A program made the position numbers and the translations under genes. A DNA stretch of 64,000 nucleotides from Liolophura sinensis (lineage: Eukaryota > Mollusca > Polyplacophora > Chitonida > Chitonidae). Below, piece after piece: positions 11,383 through 22,180 of this stretch. Each line of letters opens with the position of its first letter. The first letter of the stretch is position 1. The DNA is taken from assembly GCF_032854445.1 (NCBI RefSeq), contig NC_088302.1:39930191-39994190 (forward strand), read 5' to 3'. Under the pieces are notes generated by a model that worked only from the letters and a program-made list of their open reading frames with translations, did not search any database and was not told the DNA's origin.

Positions 11383-14300
11383 AGAACAGAGAAAGGAATT
11401 GTCAGACTGAAGAGTGATTAATACTATCTTCTATAGACTACACTTAAACTTATCGTACGAATATAATCATAAACATATATATGAAAATAATTCATAACTA
11501 ACTCCAATAACCGCTGTCTGGTGAGAGCTGTTTTGTATGGTGTAACTACGACAACCGCCGATAAGCACATTTAAAGCACTGTCATCGCCAGCCGGTTCAC
11601 GTTCTCAGAATTCACCGATGAGTAACTTTTATCTTTTATATCTTTTTATGATTGGTTTTATTCATAAACACGTTTTATTTTAGCACCAGCTGTTTCATGC
11701 GGCATGTGACATTCAGGAGTCTCCAAGGACACCTGAAATTGACAAAGACAACAAACATTCTGTCAAGGCTTCCAGTATAAGTTTTATATGTCAGTGTCAG
11801 TACATTAAGGTGGTGAAGGACCGCTGTTTACAAAAAACAACAGAACAAACAAAAAACACGGAGCGACCTTATTTGACGCTGTGGGCGAAAAATTCTTTCA
11901 GTCACGCAAATTTGAACTTTAAAGAGACTAAACATACCGGAAGTACACCCTCGCGTGGTTATGTTTTTGATGATTGACATGGAACGTTGTGGGATGCCCA
12001 GTTAAAACTACAATCTGGATGTCAGAACTACACTCCATTCATCCCTCAACATCCCAAAAATGAAAAAAAAGGAATAAGACTGTCATCATTATTAAGCATA
12101 TCGATCTGTTGATGATAAAAAAGGTATACACAAAGTTTCAGGCAAATTAGTGCAATACTTGCACCAGCAGGAGTTGCATGGACAAAATAGCAGGAGTTAC
12201 ATGGACAAAATCTGTGTACATAAAAATCTATTATTGTACTAAAAGCCTGAACGGCAGTAAGTATGAAAATAATTACCCGATTGTAATTAGACGTAGGCAT
12301 GCACAGATTAAGATACGTTGTAGGGACGATGTATGTCGTATTTTATTTAAATAGGTTCAGTATTTTAGGCAGAGTTCCATGGACAAAATCATAATATATG
12401 GAAAAGCACTATTACGTAAAGTTATGTTAAGGCCAGTAATAACGTGAATCGGTGTTGCGCTTTGACAGAAACTTTGATGTTCACGACTCGTTTTGTAAAA
12501 TGAGAGCCATGCGGGCCGGCGGCAGATGAGCATAAAACTGTAACACCGATTGTCTACGACATATAGCCATTAAGACTGTGAGATACCCAGTTAAAATTAG
12601 AATCGTCAATAAGTTGATTTAACATTTTTGGAGTCAAGGGTGTTAGAAAGACATTGAATCAATAAAAACATGACGGAAACACGCAACACAGTGAATTAAA
12701 ATGGATGGTCAGCAGATAACCACTCGTGTTGCACGTCCATTACTCTAGGTAACATTTTTTAAATGCATTTGATTATTTATTCATTGATTTGATTCGTCAC
12801 GAAAGCAGGTCACGATGAGAGTTAGGAGCCAAACCTGTGTAATGGTAAACCATTAGCTTTTGTTTTAATACCTGTAGCAAGCATTGTCTCGGTGAACTAA
12901 AATGCATGGAGATAAACCAAAAAACAAAAAACAAAACAAAAACAGCAGACGTTTAGCAATAAACCATAAAAACGCAGATACAATGACATCAGTACAGTAA
13001 AATGTCGACCAAGTAACGTGCTGGAGTGTGCACGATCTTCTATCGTTACAGGTCAATACAGATGCACTAACTAATCTCTTCACCAGTACAAGTGAACAAG
13101 TTTACAGCTTGAAACCAACTTTCTTTGAGCCAGAACGATTTGTTCGATCAGAGAAAGACCATACAATGGAAAGCTCACTTCACGGTGCTTTATGGCGTTT
13201 GCGGTGAATAGCTTACCCTAAATATATGTCGTCCACGCTTAACACCGAATATCTGGTCCTATAGCGACCTATAGCTCTTGCAGGATAATAAGTGCCTCGC
13301 CGTATGACGCGGCAGGTTGATAAATGTGTACTACCTAACCTCACCACTCGTATCTAAACGAAGAGTGTACACCCTGTGATGACTGGCACGCCATCAAAGA
13401 TCGATATTTGACAAAACACAGCAGATGACTAAACTTCAAGTCATTGACAGCCTTTGCTGGTGATTTTGTGGTTCGTCATTTGAAAGCTGCTGATATGTAA
13501 TTTGATTCGTAGCGAACCCTGCCTCAAGGCAAAAATGCAGATTGAACCGATGTCCTTTTTTCTAGCGGTGTGTGTGATTTCGTTTACATTTGTACATAAA
13601 CACTCCTACTGGACCTTTTCCTGCGTTTAAGTCACCATGTCACCATAGAAACGATTATTTTCTTTTATATCAAATTACTCCACGTTAAACAGCAAATGTA
13701 AAGCCGGCGTTGAAAAAATCCACAAAAACGATGCCTCCATTGCGTCATAGGTTTTAACAGTTTTGTGCAAAGTTTTCTTTCTCCTCACATACTTATAGCT
13801 CTGTGGAGAGTTATAAACTTCGAGTCTTAATCATAAACAATCGTTCTGTCTTTGCAGACCGATTGCCTGCGTGTCAGTGCGTGATCGGAAGACGGCATCG
13901 AATACAAACGAAGCTTAGCCACATTTTCCTGGAAAATGCATAGACAAAGAAAAGAGTTTCTGTCTATTCATAACACGAGCATATTTGAATGTAATATTTT
14001 AAATGGCAAAAGATTGATTTAGAGGAAAGTAAGAGCAGAAAAAAAACTACAAATAAATAAAAAGAAAATGAAAAGCTGGAATCAGCACAGATTGCTCGAG
14101 GAGGGTATCGTAACATATTTGTTCATTTAATTTGGTGTTCAAGGCCGCAACCCAAATGGCCCCAACCCTGTGGGACAAGGCCAAACTAACGTCTTAAGAG
14201 ACAGAGGCATTAACTAGGTCACAATGATCTGTCAATAGGATACATTACTCAGTTGAAAATCTGATGTAGATTTCATCAGCCACAGACGAAGGCTTCTTTC

Positions 14301-14535
14301 AAAGTATTAGTCTGTCTTTCGTCTACTTTCAACAGAAACTCCCATGCTACACCTCTATGACCCGAAAAGAAATGTCACCGCTGCCGGAGTCACCCACTCG
14401 TCAATGATGTATTAAGGTATTTGGTATTAATGTGTCTGCCGGAGAGAGCATCGTCGGCTATGATCTACACTGGTTGTCAATGTAGATGATGATGGATGAG
14501 TTTAGAGAAGTTTAATTTGTATTCAGTATAATGCA
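11383..14535. other. Non-coding stretch with minor repeats
   Basis: No gene recognised. It holds a 23-bp tandem pair (12166-12211) with a third related piece at 12367 (GGCAGAGTTCCATGGACAAA), and an exact inverted pair AATCGGTGTT (12447-12456) and AACACCGATT (12542-12551). Open frames at 12046-12300 and 12865-13083 (minus) are hydrophobic but unrecognised and are not called. Confidence 0.45.
12166..12211. repeat. Tandem 23-bp repeat, two copies
   Basis: AGCAGGAGTTGCATGGACAA and AGCAGGAGTTACATGGACAA, each followed by AAT, differ at one base. A third, diverged copy lies about 180 bp downstream at 12367. Confidence 0.85.
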
Positions 14536-14727
14536 AGGGGCCACCGTGGCCGAGGTGATTAGCGTGACGGCGCGCGCTTCGATGACCTAAGAGCCTCTCA
14601 CCAACGCTGTTGCAGCTCATGTTGGCTTTCTCTTCGGTCGTGCGTGGGAAGGTGTGCCAACGTCCTGTGGATGGTCGTGGGTTACCCCCGGGCTCTGCCC
14701 AGTTTTTTCCCACCATAATCCCGTTGT
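14536..14727 (+). mobile_element. SINE family 1, 3'-truncated with a variant head
   Basis: Begins GGGGCCACCGTGGCCGAGGT, where the usual CTCAGTTGG of the A-box region is replaced by CCGAGGTGA. It continues through CCTAAGAGCCTCTCACCAAC, GGATGGTCGTGGGTTACCCC and TTCCCACCATAATCCC, then stops before the GGCCGCCGTCGTAT part. It shows that more than one subfamily of the head occurs here. Confidence 0.75.
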
Positions 14728-15156
14728 ATTACTTTTAATCACATCATACTTTGAAACAATCCTTGGTGAAAGCTATTCCGCAACCTTTCTCTTTACATTT
14801 GCTTGTTTTACAGAGCCTTTCCATGTGTTTCGGAGGACAAACTGTATAGGTAGTTCTAACTTTTTGGAGCACTCATTGGGGTATCCGCTATCTCGATTTT
14901 GCTCCTATACAAATTGCTGTATTTTCCAATAAGATAATCCTCATACTAGTATAAGAAAGTCGGAAACAATTACCAGCCCCATCGTTATATTTTGATTTTC
15001 TGCCTGTTTTCATCAGGTCGTCCGACTGCTGCATTGTATTGTTTCCTCACTCCACGTGACAGTTAGATGATATATATTAAAATATCTTAAACAAAGTATA
15101 CGCCTTGGGATTTACTTTCATCCTGAGCGTATTGTGAGGTACTACATTAGGATTAG

Positions 15157-15265
15157 GATTGCTGAGTTGACAGAAATCCGCATCTGCGACTTTCAAATCT
15201 GCACCAGTCTCCTGATGTGTACTTCGACCAGATAGCATCTGTGGTCAAGTGGAGGTCAGCATGTT
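15157..15265 (-). repeat. Dispersed repeat N, copy 1
   Basis: On the minus strand: ATCAGGAGACTGGTGCAGAT, then TCGCAGATGCGGATTTCTGT and CAACTCAGCAATCC. The same order (CTGATGG..AATCAGTCG, AGATGCGGATTTCTGTCAAC) appears at 33195-33290 and 44970-45130, and partly at 28640-28740. Confidence 0.5.
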
Positions 15266-15824
15266 ACTTCAAGTAACCTGTTTGGTTTCGCTTTGTACAC
15301 ACGTCAGTTACAATGTCTATCTCTCTGTAGTAGTCTCTCTCACGAAAAAAGGATCACCATAACTTTACATGAGACTCAAATGGGTTTGTTTGTTAAGGGT
15401 GAAACCATGAGACCCTTTGCCTCACTAAAGAGGTTGTCAAATATGGTTGTTTGTGGATAAGTCTACTTTCTGTGACTGGGCAGCCCATTTTACGTCTTAG
15501 TGGTTATCCGTCTGTTGTAATCAAAACGTCTGGCTCACGGTTAGCTTTCATGTGTAAAGGGTTTTACTGACGAATTAGTAAGCTGTAAACTATCTGATGA
15601 TAAAACATACATCCCTTTTAATATTAATACGTTCCATTAAAATACCCATCAAAACAGAATAAGTTATATTATTGAAAATTCATTATATGGTTTATTTAAA
15701 GAAATCGATACTAAGATTATTGTGTTCTTAAATAATAAAATTGAATTGTCACTCTCCTGTCCTTACAGAGGTTAGTACCACAAATAATTCATTACCGTTT
15801 CTACAAAACGTCTTGTTGATTTGC

Positions 15825-15960
15825 GTAAGTGGGAATGCGTGTCAGCAACTTGCGGATGGTGGTGGGTTTCCCCAGGGCTCTGCCCGTTTTCCTCCCACCA
15901 TAATGCTGGCCGCCGTCGTATGAGTGAAATATTCAAACACCAATCAAAATCAAAATCAAA
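15825..15960 (+). mobile_element. SINE family 1, 3' half only
   Basis: GTGGGAATGCGTGTCAGCAA, CTTGCGGATGGTGGTGGGTT, TCCTCCCACCATAATGCTGG, CCGCCGTCGTATGAGTGAAA and ACACCAATCAAAATCAAAAT follow in SINE order. The tRNA-like head is absent, as in a 5'-truncated insertion. The terminal simple repeat is (ATCAAA)n-like. Confidence 0.85.
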
Positions 15961-16049
15961 TCTTGTTGATTTGTGTACTAGGCTATTTGATGACCCGATC
16001 GATACTCAACTGCATCACTAATCCAATTATTATCTTTGGAAATAATCCA

Positions 16050-16765
16050 GCATGTGTCGTAAAGACTTGCTAACACTGTCAGTATCGGTACCCCATAGCA
16101 TGTACTTAAGCATTTGTTAACACGGTCAGTACCCCATATCATGTATTTTGTTGACACAGTCAGTACTTAATGTCGTGTATCTAACTGCTTGTTAACACGG
16201 TCAGTACCCCATATCATGTACTTAACCATTTGTTAACACGGTCAGTACTTTAGCTCATGTATCTAACCATTTATTGACAGTCAGTACTTAATCTCGTGTA
16301 TCTAACTGTTTGTTGACACGGTCAGTACCCCATATCATGTACTTAACCATTTGTTAACACAGTCACTACTTAATCTCTTGTATCTAACTGTTCGTTGACA
16401 GTCAGTACTTAATCTCATGTATCTAACTGTTTGTTGACACGGTCAGTACTTCAGCTCATGTATCTAACTGTTTATTGACAGTCAGTAGTTAATCTAGTGT
16501 ATCTAACTGTTTGTTGACACGGCCAGTACCCCATATCATGTACTTAACCATTTGTTAACACAGTCAGTACTTAATCTCTTGTATCTAACTGTTCGTTGAC
16601 AGTCAGTACTTAATCTCATGTATCTAACTGTTTGTTGACACGGCCAGTACCCCATATCATGTACTTAAGCATTTGTTAACACAGTCAGTACTTAATCTCA
16701 TGTATCTAACTGTTTGTTGACACGGTGGATACTTCAGTTCATGTATCTAACTATCTGTTGGCATA
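16050..16765. repeat. 41-bp minisatellite, about 17 units
   Basis: Units built on TGTTAACACGGTCAGTACCC followed by CATATCATGTACTTAACCATT, alternating with a type reading GTCAGTACTTAATCTCATGT ATCTAACTG. The landmark CCCCATATCATGTAC recurs at 16207 and 16328, and again at 16529 and 16650, each pair 121 bp apart, so trimers form a higher-order unit. One unit in each trimer is shorter because it lacks CACGG. Confidence 0.93.
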
Positions 16766-16871
16766 CGGAAATCTTTGATGTGTGTAGTCAGTTTCGACAG
16801 GAAAGTGAAGCTCAAGCATTGATTTCACATGGTAGGTTTTTGCCATTACTTATATATGCTTACAAAATATT

Positions 16872-16985
16872 ACACCATAGAGAGTAAAACCAGAGGAGTG
16901 ACGACAGCGTGACAGTTGTCAAATGGTTACGCGTAGCCGGTGAATTAGTCTCCTGTCAGTTTACATCAGTTAGAGTTTTGTTTCA
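16872..16985 (+). repeat. Dispersed module M, copy 3
   Basis: One of the best-kept copies: TAGAGAGTAAAACCAGAGGA, GTGACGACAGCGTGACAGTT, GTCAAATGGTTACGCGTAGC and CGGTGAATTAGTCTCCTGTC. Downstream, GACAATGGCTTAAGCAGAAT TAGGTAAAT (17038) matches text after copies 1 and 6, so homology runs well beyond the module. Confidence 0.7.
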
Positions 16986-17099
16986 ACTGTTCATGTATAT
17001 GCTGATACAAATTAGCAAAGTACAAATCCACTGTAAGACAATGGCTTAAGCAGAATTAGGTAAATAACACAGTCTTGTTAGTTGCAATTTATTAACTGG

Positions 17100-19074
17100 T
17101 CACTGGTCTAGAATTACTCAAAATGCTGTGTTGTCATCACATTGCTGACTGTTACCATAGATGACCCTGTATAACGTTACTGTTTAACAACAATGGCGTG
17201 CAACGTTATCCAGGGACAAACAACGGTAACAACATAGCTATAACAACTTTATTCATGAAATGCCAACTAGAAGCACAGCATTGAACTTCTTTTCGTGTAG
17301 ACTTAATATCTTTCAAGATAAATTTCAGGAGTCTATTACAGTTTTCTTTTTTTTCCAATCCCTGTTTTCAAAATTTCACAAGAAATGGTGTTCGTCATTG
17401 ACACTAAAATGGCCTCAAGGGACATTTGTTGTTCACACTTTCATATATAATTCAGCGTTGACATAAACTTCTGTGAGCAAATGTCTTTGACTGTATGCAC
17501 AGAAGAAAGTATTCTTAAAATGATGACATTGTCGGAATGTTTTCTTCCAACTAAAGGTGATGGATTGCACATGTATATGCTATAATTTACAATAGAAAAT
17601 CAGGCCAATATATTAGCCTAAAAACTGGCGTTTTTATGGTGACAATATATTTCACCGAAGGTATTATTTATGGAACAGCCAGACACTTTGTATCTCTGTG
17701 TTTTTTAGTGTAGATATGAACTGTTCTATACGAGACCTTTGGTTTAACGGATTCTAGGTAGATTATACCCATAGGACAACCGCAGTATAGCTATGGATGA
17801 ATGGCCTCTCACTGGGATGACATAATATCTCGTGGTACTGTTCAGCGGAACTGTACTGGTTCAACTGTTTATTATAACCGACCGAGTTATTATAAATAGT
17901 TTTCGTTCTCAAGAGATCATGGAAATGGGAAAAATTGATATAAAATTTAAAAAAATAGTGCATTTCTTGGAAAAAAGCCGGAAGCAATCTTCACAATGTG
18001 CAGGAAATGTGTGTTTTCTTTGTAGGGTGTAACTAAAAAATTAATTGGTGATGAAAATATCTTTCCTACTCTTTACCATCTTTACACCGTTGTTTTCCAT
18101 TTCCTTTTCGGTTCGGACCTAGAAGGGAGATTGTCCATCAATGAAAACAGTTCGTCGTGATCTGGATAATCGTTTCTGCGAACAGCAAATTTTCTTTTAT
18201 GAAATTCTACTGGTATTTTATGCGGAGGCGTGTCAATAAATTGAATTCGGCGTAATATTCTAGAAAATCAGCTTCGATCTCTTGAAAAGAAATGCCTGCA
18301 TCTTACTGTAATCCTAATTCTCTGAATATCAATTTCTGAAAATCGTATTGTTAACCAGAGTTAATCTGTACAGGACTATTTCTATGATCCCAGCAAAACC
18401 TTAGTTAGAACACGTTACCGTTTTCCTCACATTGTGACATACAATAACACTAAGTGTCAGCGCTAGCTCAATATTACACTGGTTTGTTTACCATAGTTTA
18501 ATACAATAGCTACACCAACATGTGGTTAGCATCAAATCTACACGGTTATACAGCCTCCACTACTGTCTTCGCTAATAGACTACATTGTTTTTTATAACAG
18601 AATTTTCCAGCATCCATCTCTAAAACCATACTGTCGTGCGATCTTGTACTACAAGAGATAAATTGGGACATACATTATGCTCAAACGTATGTCAGTGTCA
18701 GAAACAGGGTTGAGGTTAAAGTCGATAGCAGTTTAGGTAACTGGTGTCACCCTTCGTCAAAACATTGAACCGCGCCCATTATCTGGCAACCCGTTTGGAT
18801 ATAAATATATATAAACAGGCTGCCTGATGTAGAGACGTATGAGAAAATGTAGAATGTTACAAATGTTGTACTTTGCTTTCGTAACATTTTATTGCAATGG
18901 CCAAGCAATTAGGTTTATAAAAAATGGTTAACGAAGATTAAAACAATGCATTGCGAAGCGGTGGTTCTGTGTGTTTACGTCCACTATGTCCAACACAGTT
19001 GATGACCCTTTCTGAGCTTACACCATAATTCTATCAATGTGCACAGATCCATTTATTATTTTTAAATACTGTTT
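17100..19074. other. Non-coding stretch, nothing recognised
   Basis: Several open frames of 60-75 codons, all unrecognised. It lies between modules M3 (plus) and M4 (minus), so it may be the interior of one mobile element, but this is an inference from the inverted ends only. Confidence 0.4.
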
Positions 19075-19175
19075 GCCCCCGGGCCACCATAATGATGGTC
19101 ACCGTCGTATACATATAGGTGAAATATTCTTTATTACGGCGTAAACATCAATAAAATAAAATAAATCAATAAATA
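19075..19175 (+). mobile_element. SINE family 1, 3' fragment
   Basis: CCCCGGGCCACCATAATGAT, GGTCACCGTCGTATACATAT, AGGTGAAATATTCTTTATTA CGGCGTAAACATCAATAAAA. This is the core and tail only, with several substitutions, and it ends in an A-rich AAATAAAT tail. Confidence 0.8.
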
Positions 19176-20017
19176 CTATTTGACGAAAATGGTTTCATAT
19201 GACTCATACCTACACACAGCAAATTTTACAGCTGTTCATTTGTCTACTTTCAACTTGACGACTTGCTGGTTTAATATCATTGCAATCGTTAATGTGTCAG
19301 TTTGTCCTTATTTCATTTTTTCTTGTTCACCTAAAATGTAATTTTCATGTAGCATGTTTTGTGCTGCCAGACTCTGTAAAAGGGAATAATTATCTTAGAT
19401 GGACAAGTGAAATAAATAAACTAGAACTTACGAGTAAATATGGTCGAGCGAATTCCACATTACTGTCGGTTTCTATAAACGTGATTCCCTCTGAGGTCTA
19501 AATCACCGAAGAAGGTTTCTGGCGCACCGCTAAAGACTTTATTACACACGAAGTGTTAGATGGATAAGAAAGGTGTGAAGTTTAAGATTTTGAAACAAAA
19601 ATGTTTGCAGAATAGATATTTTGACAGATTATCGCATGGATTTTCAACGTATGAGGTCAGAAGAACAAAAGACAATTTCCTATATTAATGTATTTTGTAG
19701 CTTGGTAACAATGAATATGAATATTCATATAGGTATGAATATAATAAGACAGATAAAAGAGAATGCGAAATAAGGCATTTGTAAAATTTATGGGGTTGAT
19801 CAACCATCAAAGAAATAAATATGCAGATAAAGCATTGACTGTATACCAATTATACGTTTGTAACCGCCGGACCGTAACACTTTCACTAAGTATCTTCCAG
19901 GCAACGTTCGCCTTGTCACTTATGCATTAAGGTAGAGACTAATAAAGCTTATCTGGGAAAACACCTATCTCCCAGAAACTGGACCACATATATACAATTC
20001 ATTTCTTACTTAATAAT

Positions 20018-20072
20018 ATTTATTTATTTATTCGATAGGTGTTTTACGTCGTCCTCAAGAGTATTTCAGACC
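20018..20072 (-). mobile_element. SINE family 1, tail fragment
   Basis: (TATT)n followed by CGATAGGTGTTTTACGTCGT and CCTCAAGAGTATTTCAG, matching the tail end of the family on the minus strand. Head and core are absent. Confidence 0.75.
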
Positions 20073-20755
20073 TTCGTACGTACGGCTATAGGTTCTATTA
20101 ACTCAACAAATAATGAACCTTCTAAAGCTGAACGATCTGAATACGAATCTTTAATGTAATTCCCCGTGGTTTTTACACCATTCCATCAGCGTGGCTCAGT
20201 ATGCCGTGTGGTACTACCAAAGGAGAATAGGTTTATCTGTTTCCAATACCTTCGTCTTTAGAACAAATTTTCGCTGGGACATAAAAACACATAAATGGAG
20301 TTCATAATGACATTAGAGGCTTCACAGGCAAATATGTGAATAGAAATCTTCTGCAGACTGACGTCCTCTTTCGACCGTCTCCTTAGCTTGAAGCTCGACT
20401 GTTCGGGTATCTCACCACGTTACTATCGACCATTCCGTGACCCAACAATCGCGCGAGGCGTTACTTCCGGCACACATAGCAGCTACACGGGCCACATTTT
20501 AGTGATATTTGAAGAGTTTTTTTTTGCGACAGTGTAAAATCATGTAAATTTACCCACAAATGACAAAAACTAAACGCTATATGTTAAACTCAGAAGAAAA
20601 GGCGTAATGTGGTTTCGTGTGGTGTTTGAGGCTCAGCGAGCAATGTACTTTCCTGTGAGAGGCTAGAAATGTTTTCCAACGCTTTTCTGCTATATAACAA
20701 TTGTGCCATGCGGGCGTAGTTTGAATTGAAAGCAACTATAGTTTCTTTCGGAGAG

Positions 20756-20812
20756 ACTATGTGTCAGCTGTCACACTGTTGTCGCCGCTCTGGTTTTTAC
20801 TCTCTGTGCATC
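20756..20812 (-). repeat. Dispersed module M, copy 4 (inverted)
   Basis: Minus strand: GCACAGAGAGTAAAAACCAG, AGCGGCGACAACAGTGTGAC, AGCTGACACATAG. It keeps the 5' half of the module and loses the TTGGCAAATGG part. It is inverted relative to copy 3, 3.9 kb upstream. Confidence 0.6.
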
Positions 20813-20889
20813 TTTAATTATATAAGCAGTGCTAGAAATATTTTCCCTCGATACGATCTAATGAAGGTCGTGTAATCATTAATAAATTA

Positions 20890-21030
20890 TGTTTTCTCAG
20901 ATATTCTAACTGTTCATGTAAATAACAGCACATTATACGCCACCTTACATCATGTCCTAAGACGAATTAGGTAAAAAAAAAATTGGACGGATGCTATTTG
21001 CAATTTATTAGAAGACAATGGTCGAGATTT
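20890..21030 (+). repeat. Partial repeat related to the flank of module M
   Basis: AACTGTTCATGTAAATAACA, GACGAATTAGGTAAA, GCAATTTATTAGAAGACAAT and CAAAGTGCTGCGTTGTC follow the same order as AACTGTTCATGTATATGC, CAGAATTAGGTAAAT, GCAATTTATTAACTGGTCAC and AAATGCTGTGTTGTC at 16988-17138. It is therefore another copy of the sequence downstream of module M3. Confidence 0.65.
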
Positions 21031-21696
21031 AGCCAAAGTGCTGCGTTGTCCCCACATGTAACGAAAAAATACTGCAAAGTGATCAGGTCCGTAGGAAGCT
21101 TAGTGCACTAGCAGAATCCTGGTTTATGCAAGAACACACTGCAACATGTAGGCGATGCTAAATTTTAAAAAGACTTGACAAAGCACAGTGCGTTGAATTT
21201 ACCAGTATGTTATGAGGCAGACTAATGTATCCTTTTTTTATAAATACATGGTTATTGTACGCCTACATACATGTAAAGATTGTTTTACTGCATGAGCTAT
21301 TTCTTGGAAGGTTGCCCAGAGAAACAGTAAGATACAAACATCAACTGTTTTCAGCCGGCAGCAGTTGCGACGTCTGTTAGTATGTGATGCGTTAGTTAAA
21401 ATTAACCAGACAATGGCTGTTTTTTTAAGGTTTCGAAGGGAGATTTTTTAAGGTTTTCAAGAACAACTGATTTCTTTTTCTCCACATTAACTGTTTTAAT
21501 GTCTTTTGGTGAGAAAAGAACTAACATTCATATGCTGTTAATATTTAAATGATTTTAGTGCTATATTTGTTGATTTAGCTGAAAACTACATTTTTTCAGT
21601 CATTTATCACATTTGTTATGAAAATCTTGAAAGCATTAAATCTAGAACACCTAATAAGTAAGCGTCAAGAACAAATCGCCTTTTTATACAAAGTTT

Positions 21697-21765
21697 CGTC
21701 ACGGTTTTATACACCGTGACGTCACATTTTTATACACAGTAACGTCACATTTTTATACACAGTGG
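21697..21765. repeat. Three 23-bp tandem units with a CRE-like palindrome
   Basis: Units begin at 21697, 21720 and 21743, each CGTCAC..TTTTATACAC.GT. The first unit can fold as CGTCACGG..CCGTGACG around a 9-base loop. The join of units 1 and 2 makes TGACGTCA, the consensus CRE octamer. Units 2 and 3 differ only at the last two bases. No gene lies nearby to regulate. Confidence 0.9.
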
Positions 21766-21984
21766 TGTTGTCAGCTTACATCTGAACGAGAAAACTCTGT
21801 TACTAGAAACACTGTTGTACAAACGTTTAAATCATGTGCTTTTGTGCTGGTAATACAGAAAGGTTGGTTCTAAATTCTAAACCCAGGGAAACAGATCAGA
21901 AATAATTCTCAGATTTTTGGTGTTTCTAATAACACTCATCTTTTTAAAGTTTACTTTCGTTTAGGTGATTTTGCTGTCGGCATT

Positions 21985-22180
21985 ACCGAATGTTAATTTT
22001 TTGTTATTAATCACGTTTTTCTTTGGTATCAATAAATACTAATTTCTAGGTTTACTAACTGATAATCTTAGTTAAAAATGAATTTTAATCTTTCATAATC
22101 TTTAACAAAAGATCCTTAATCTTTGACAAATGTTAATCTTTGTTATTAACGAATGCTGATCTTTAGTGTCAACGGATTTC
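21985..22180. repeat. Degenerate repeat rich in TTAATCTTTG
   Basis: GAATGTTAATTTTTTGTTAT, ACAAATGTTAATCTTTGTTA and ACGAATGCTGATCTTTAGTG recur with TTAATC-type words at irregular 25-35 bp spacing. This looks like a decayed minisatellite. Boundaries are uncertain. Confidence 0.4.

Noticed and set aside
16050-16765. CRISPR-like array
   Set aside because: Whole units repeat, including the parts that would be spacers; it is a minisatellite.
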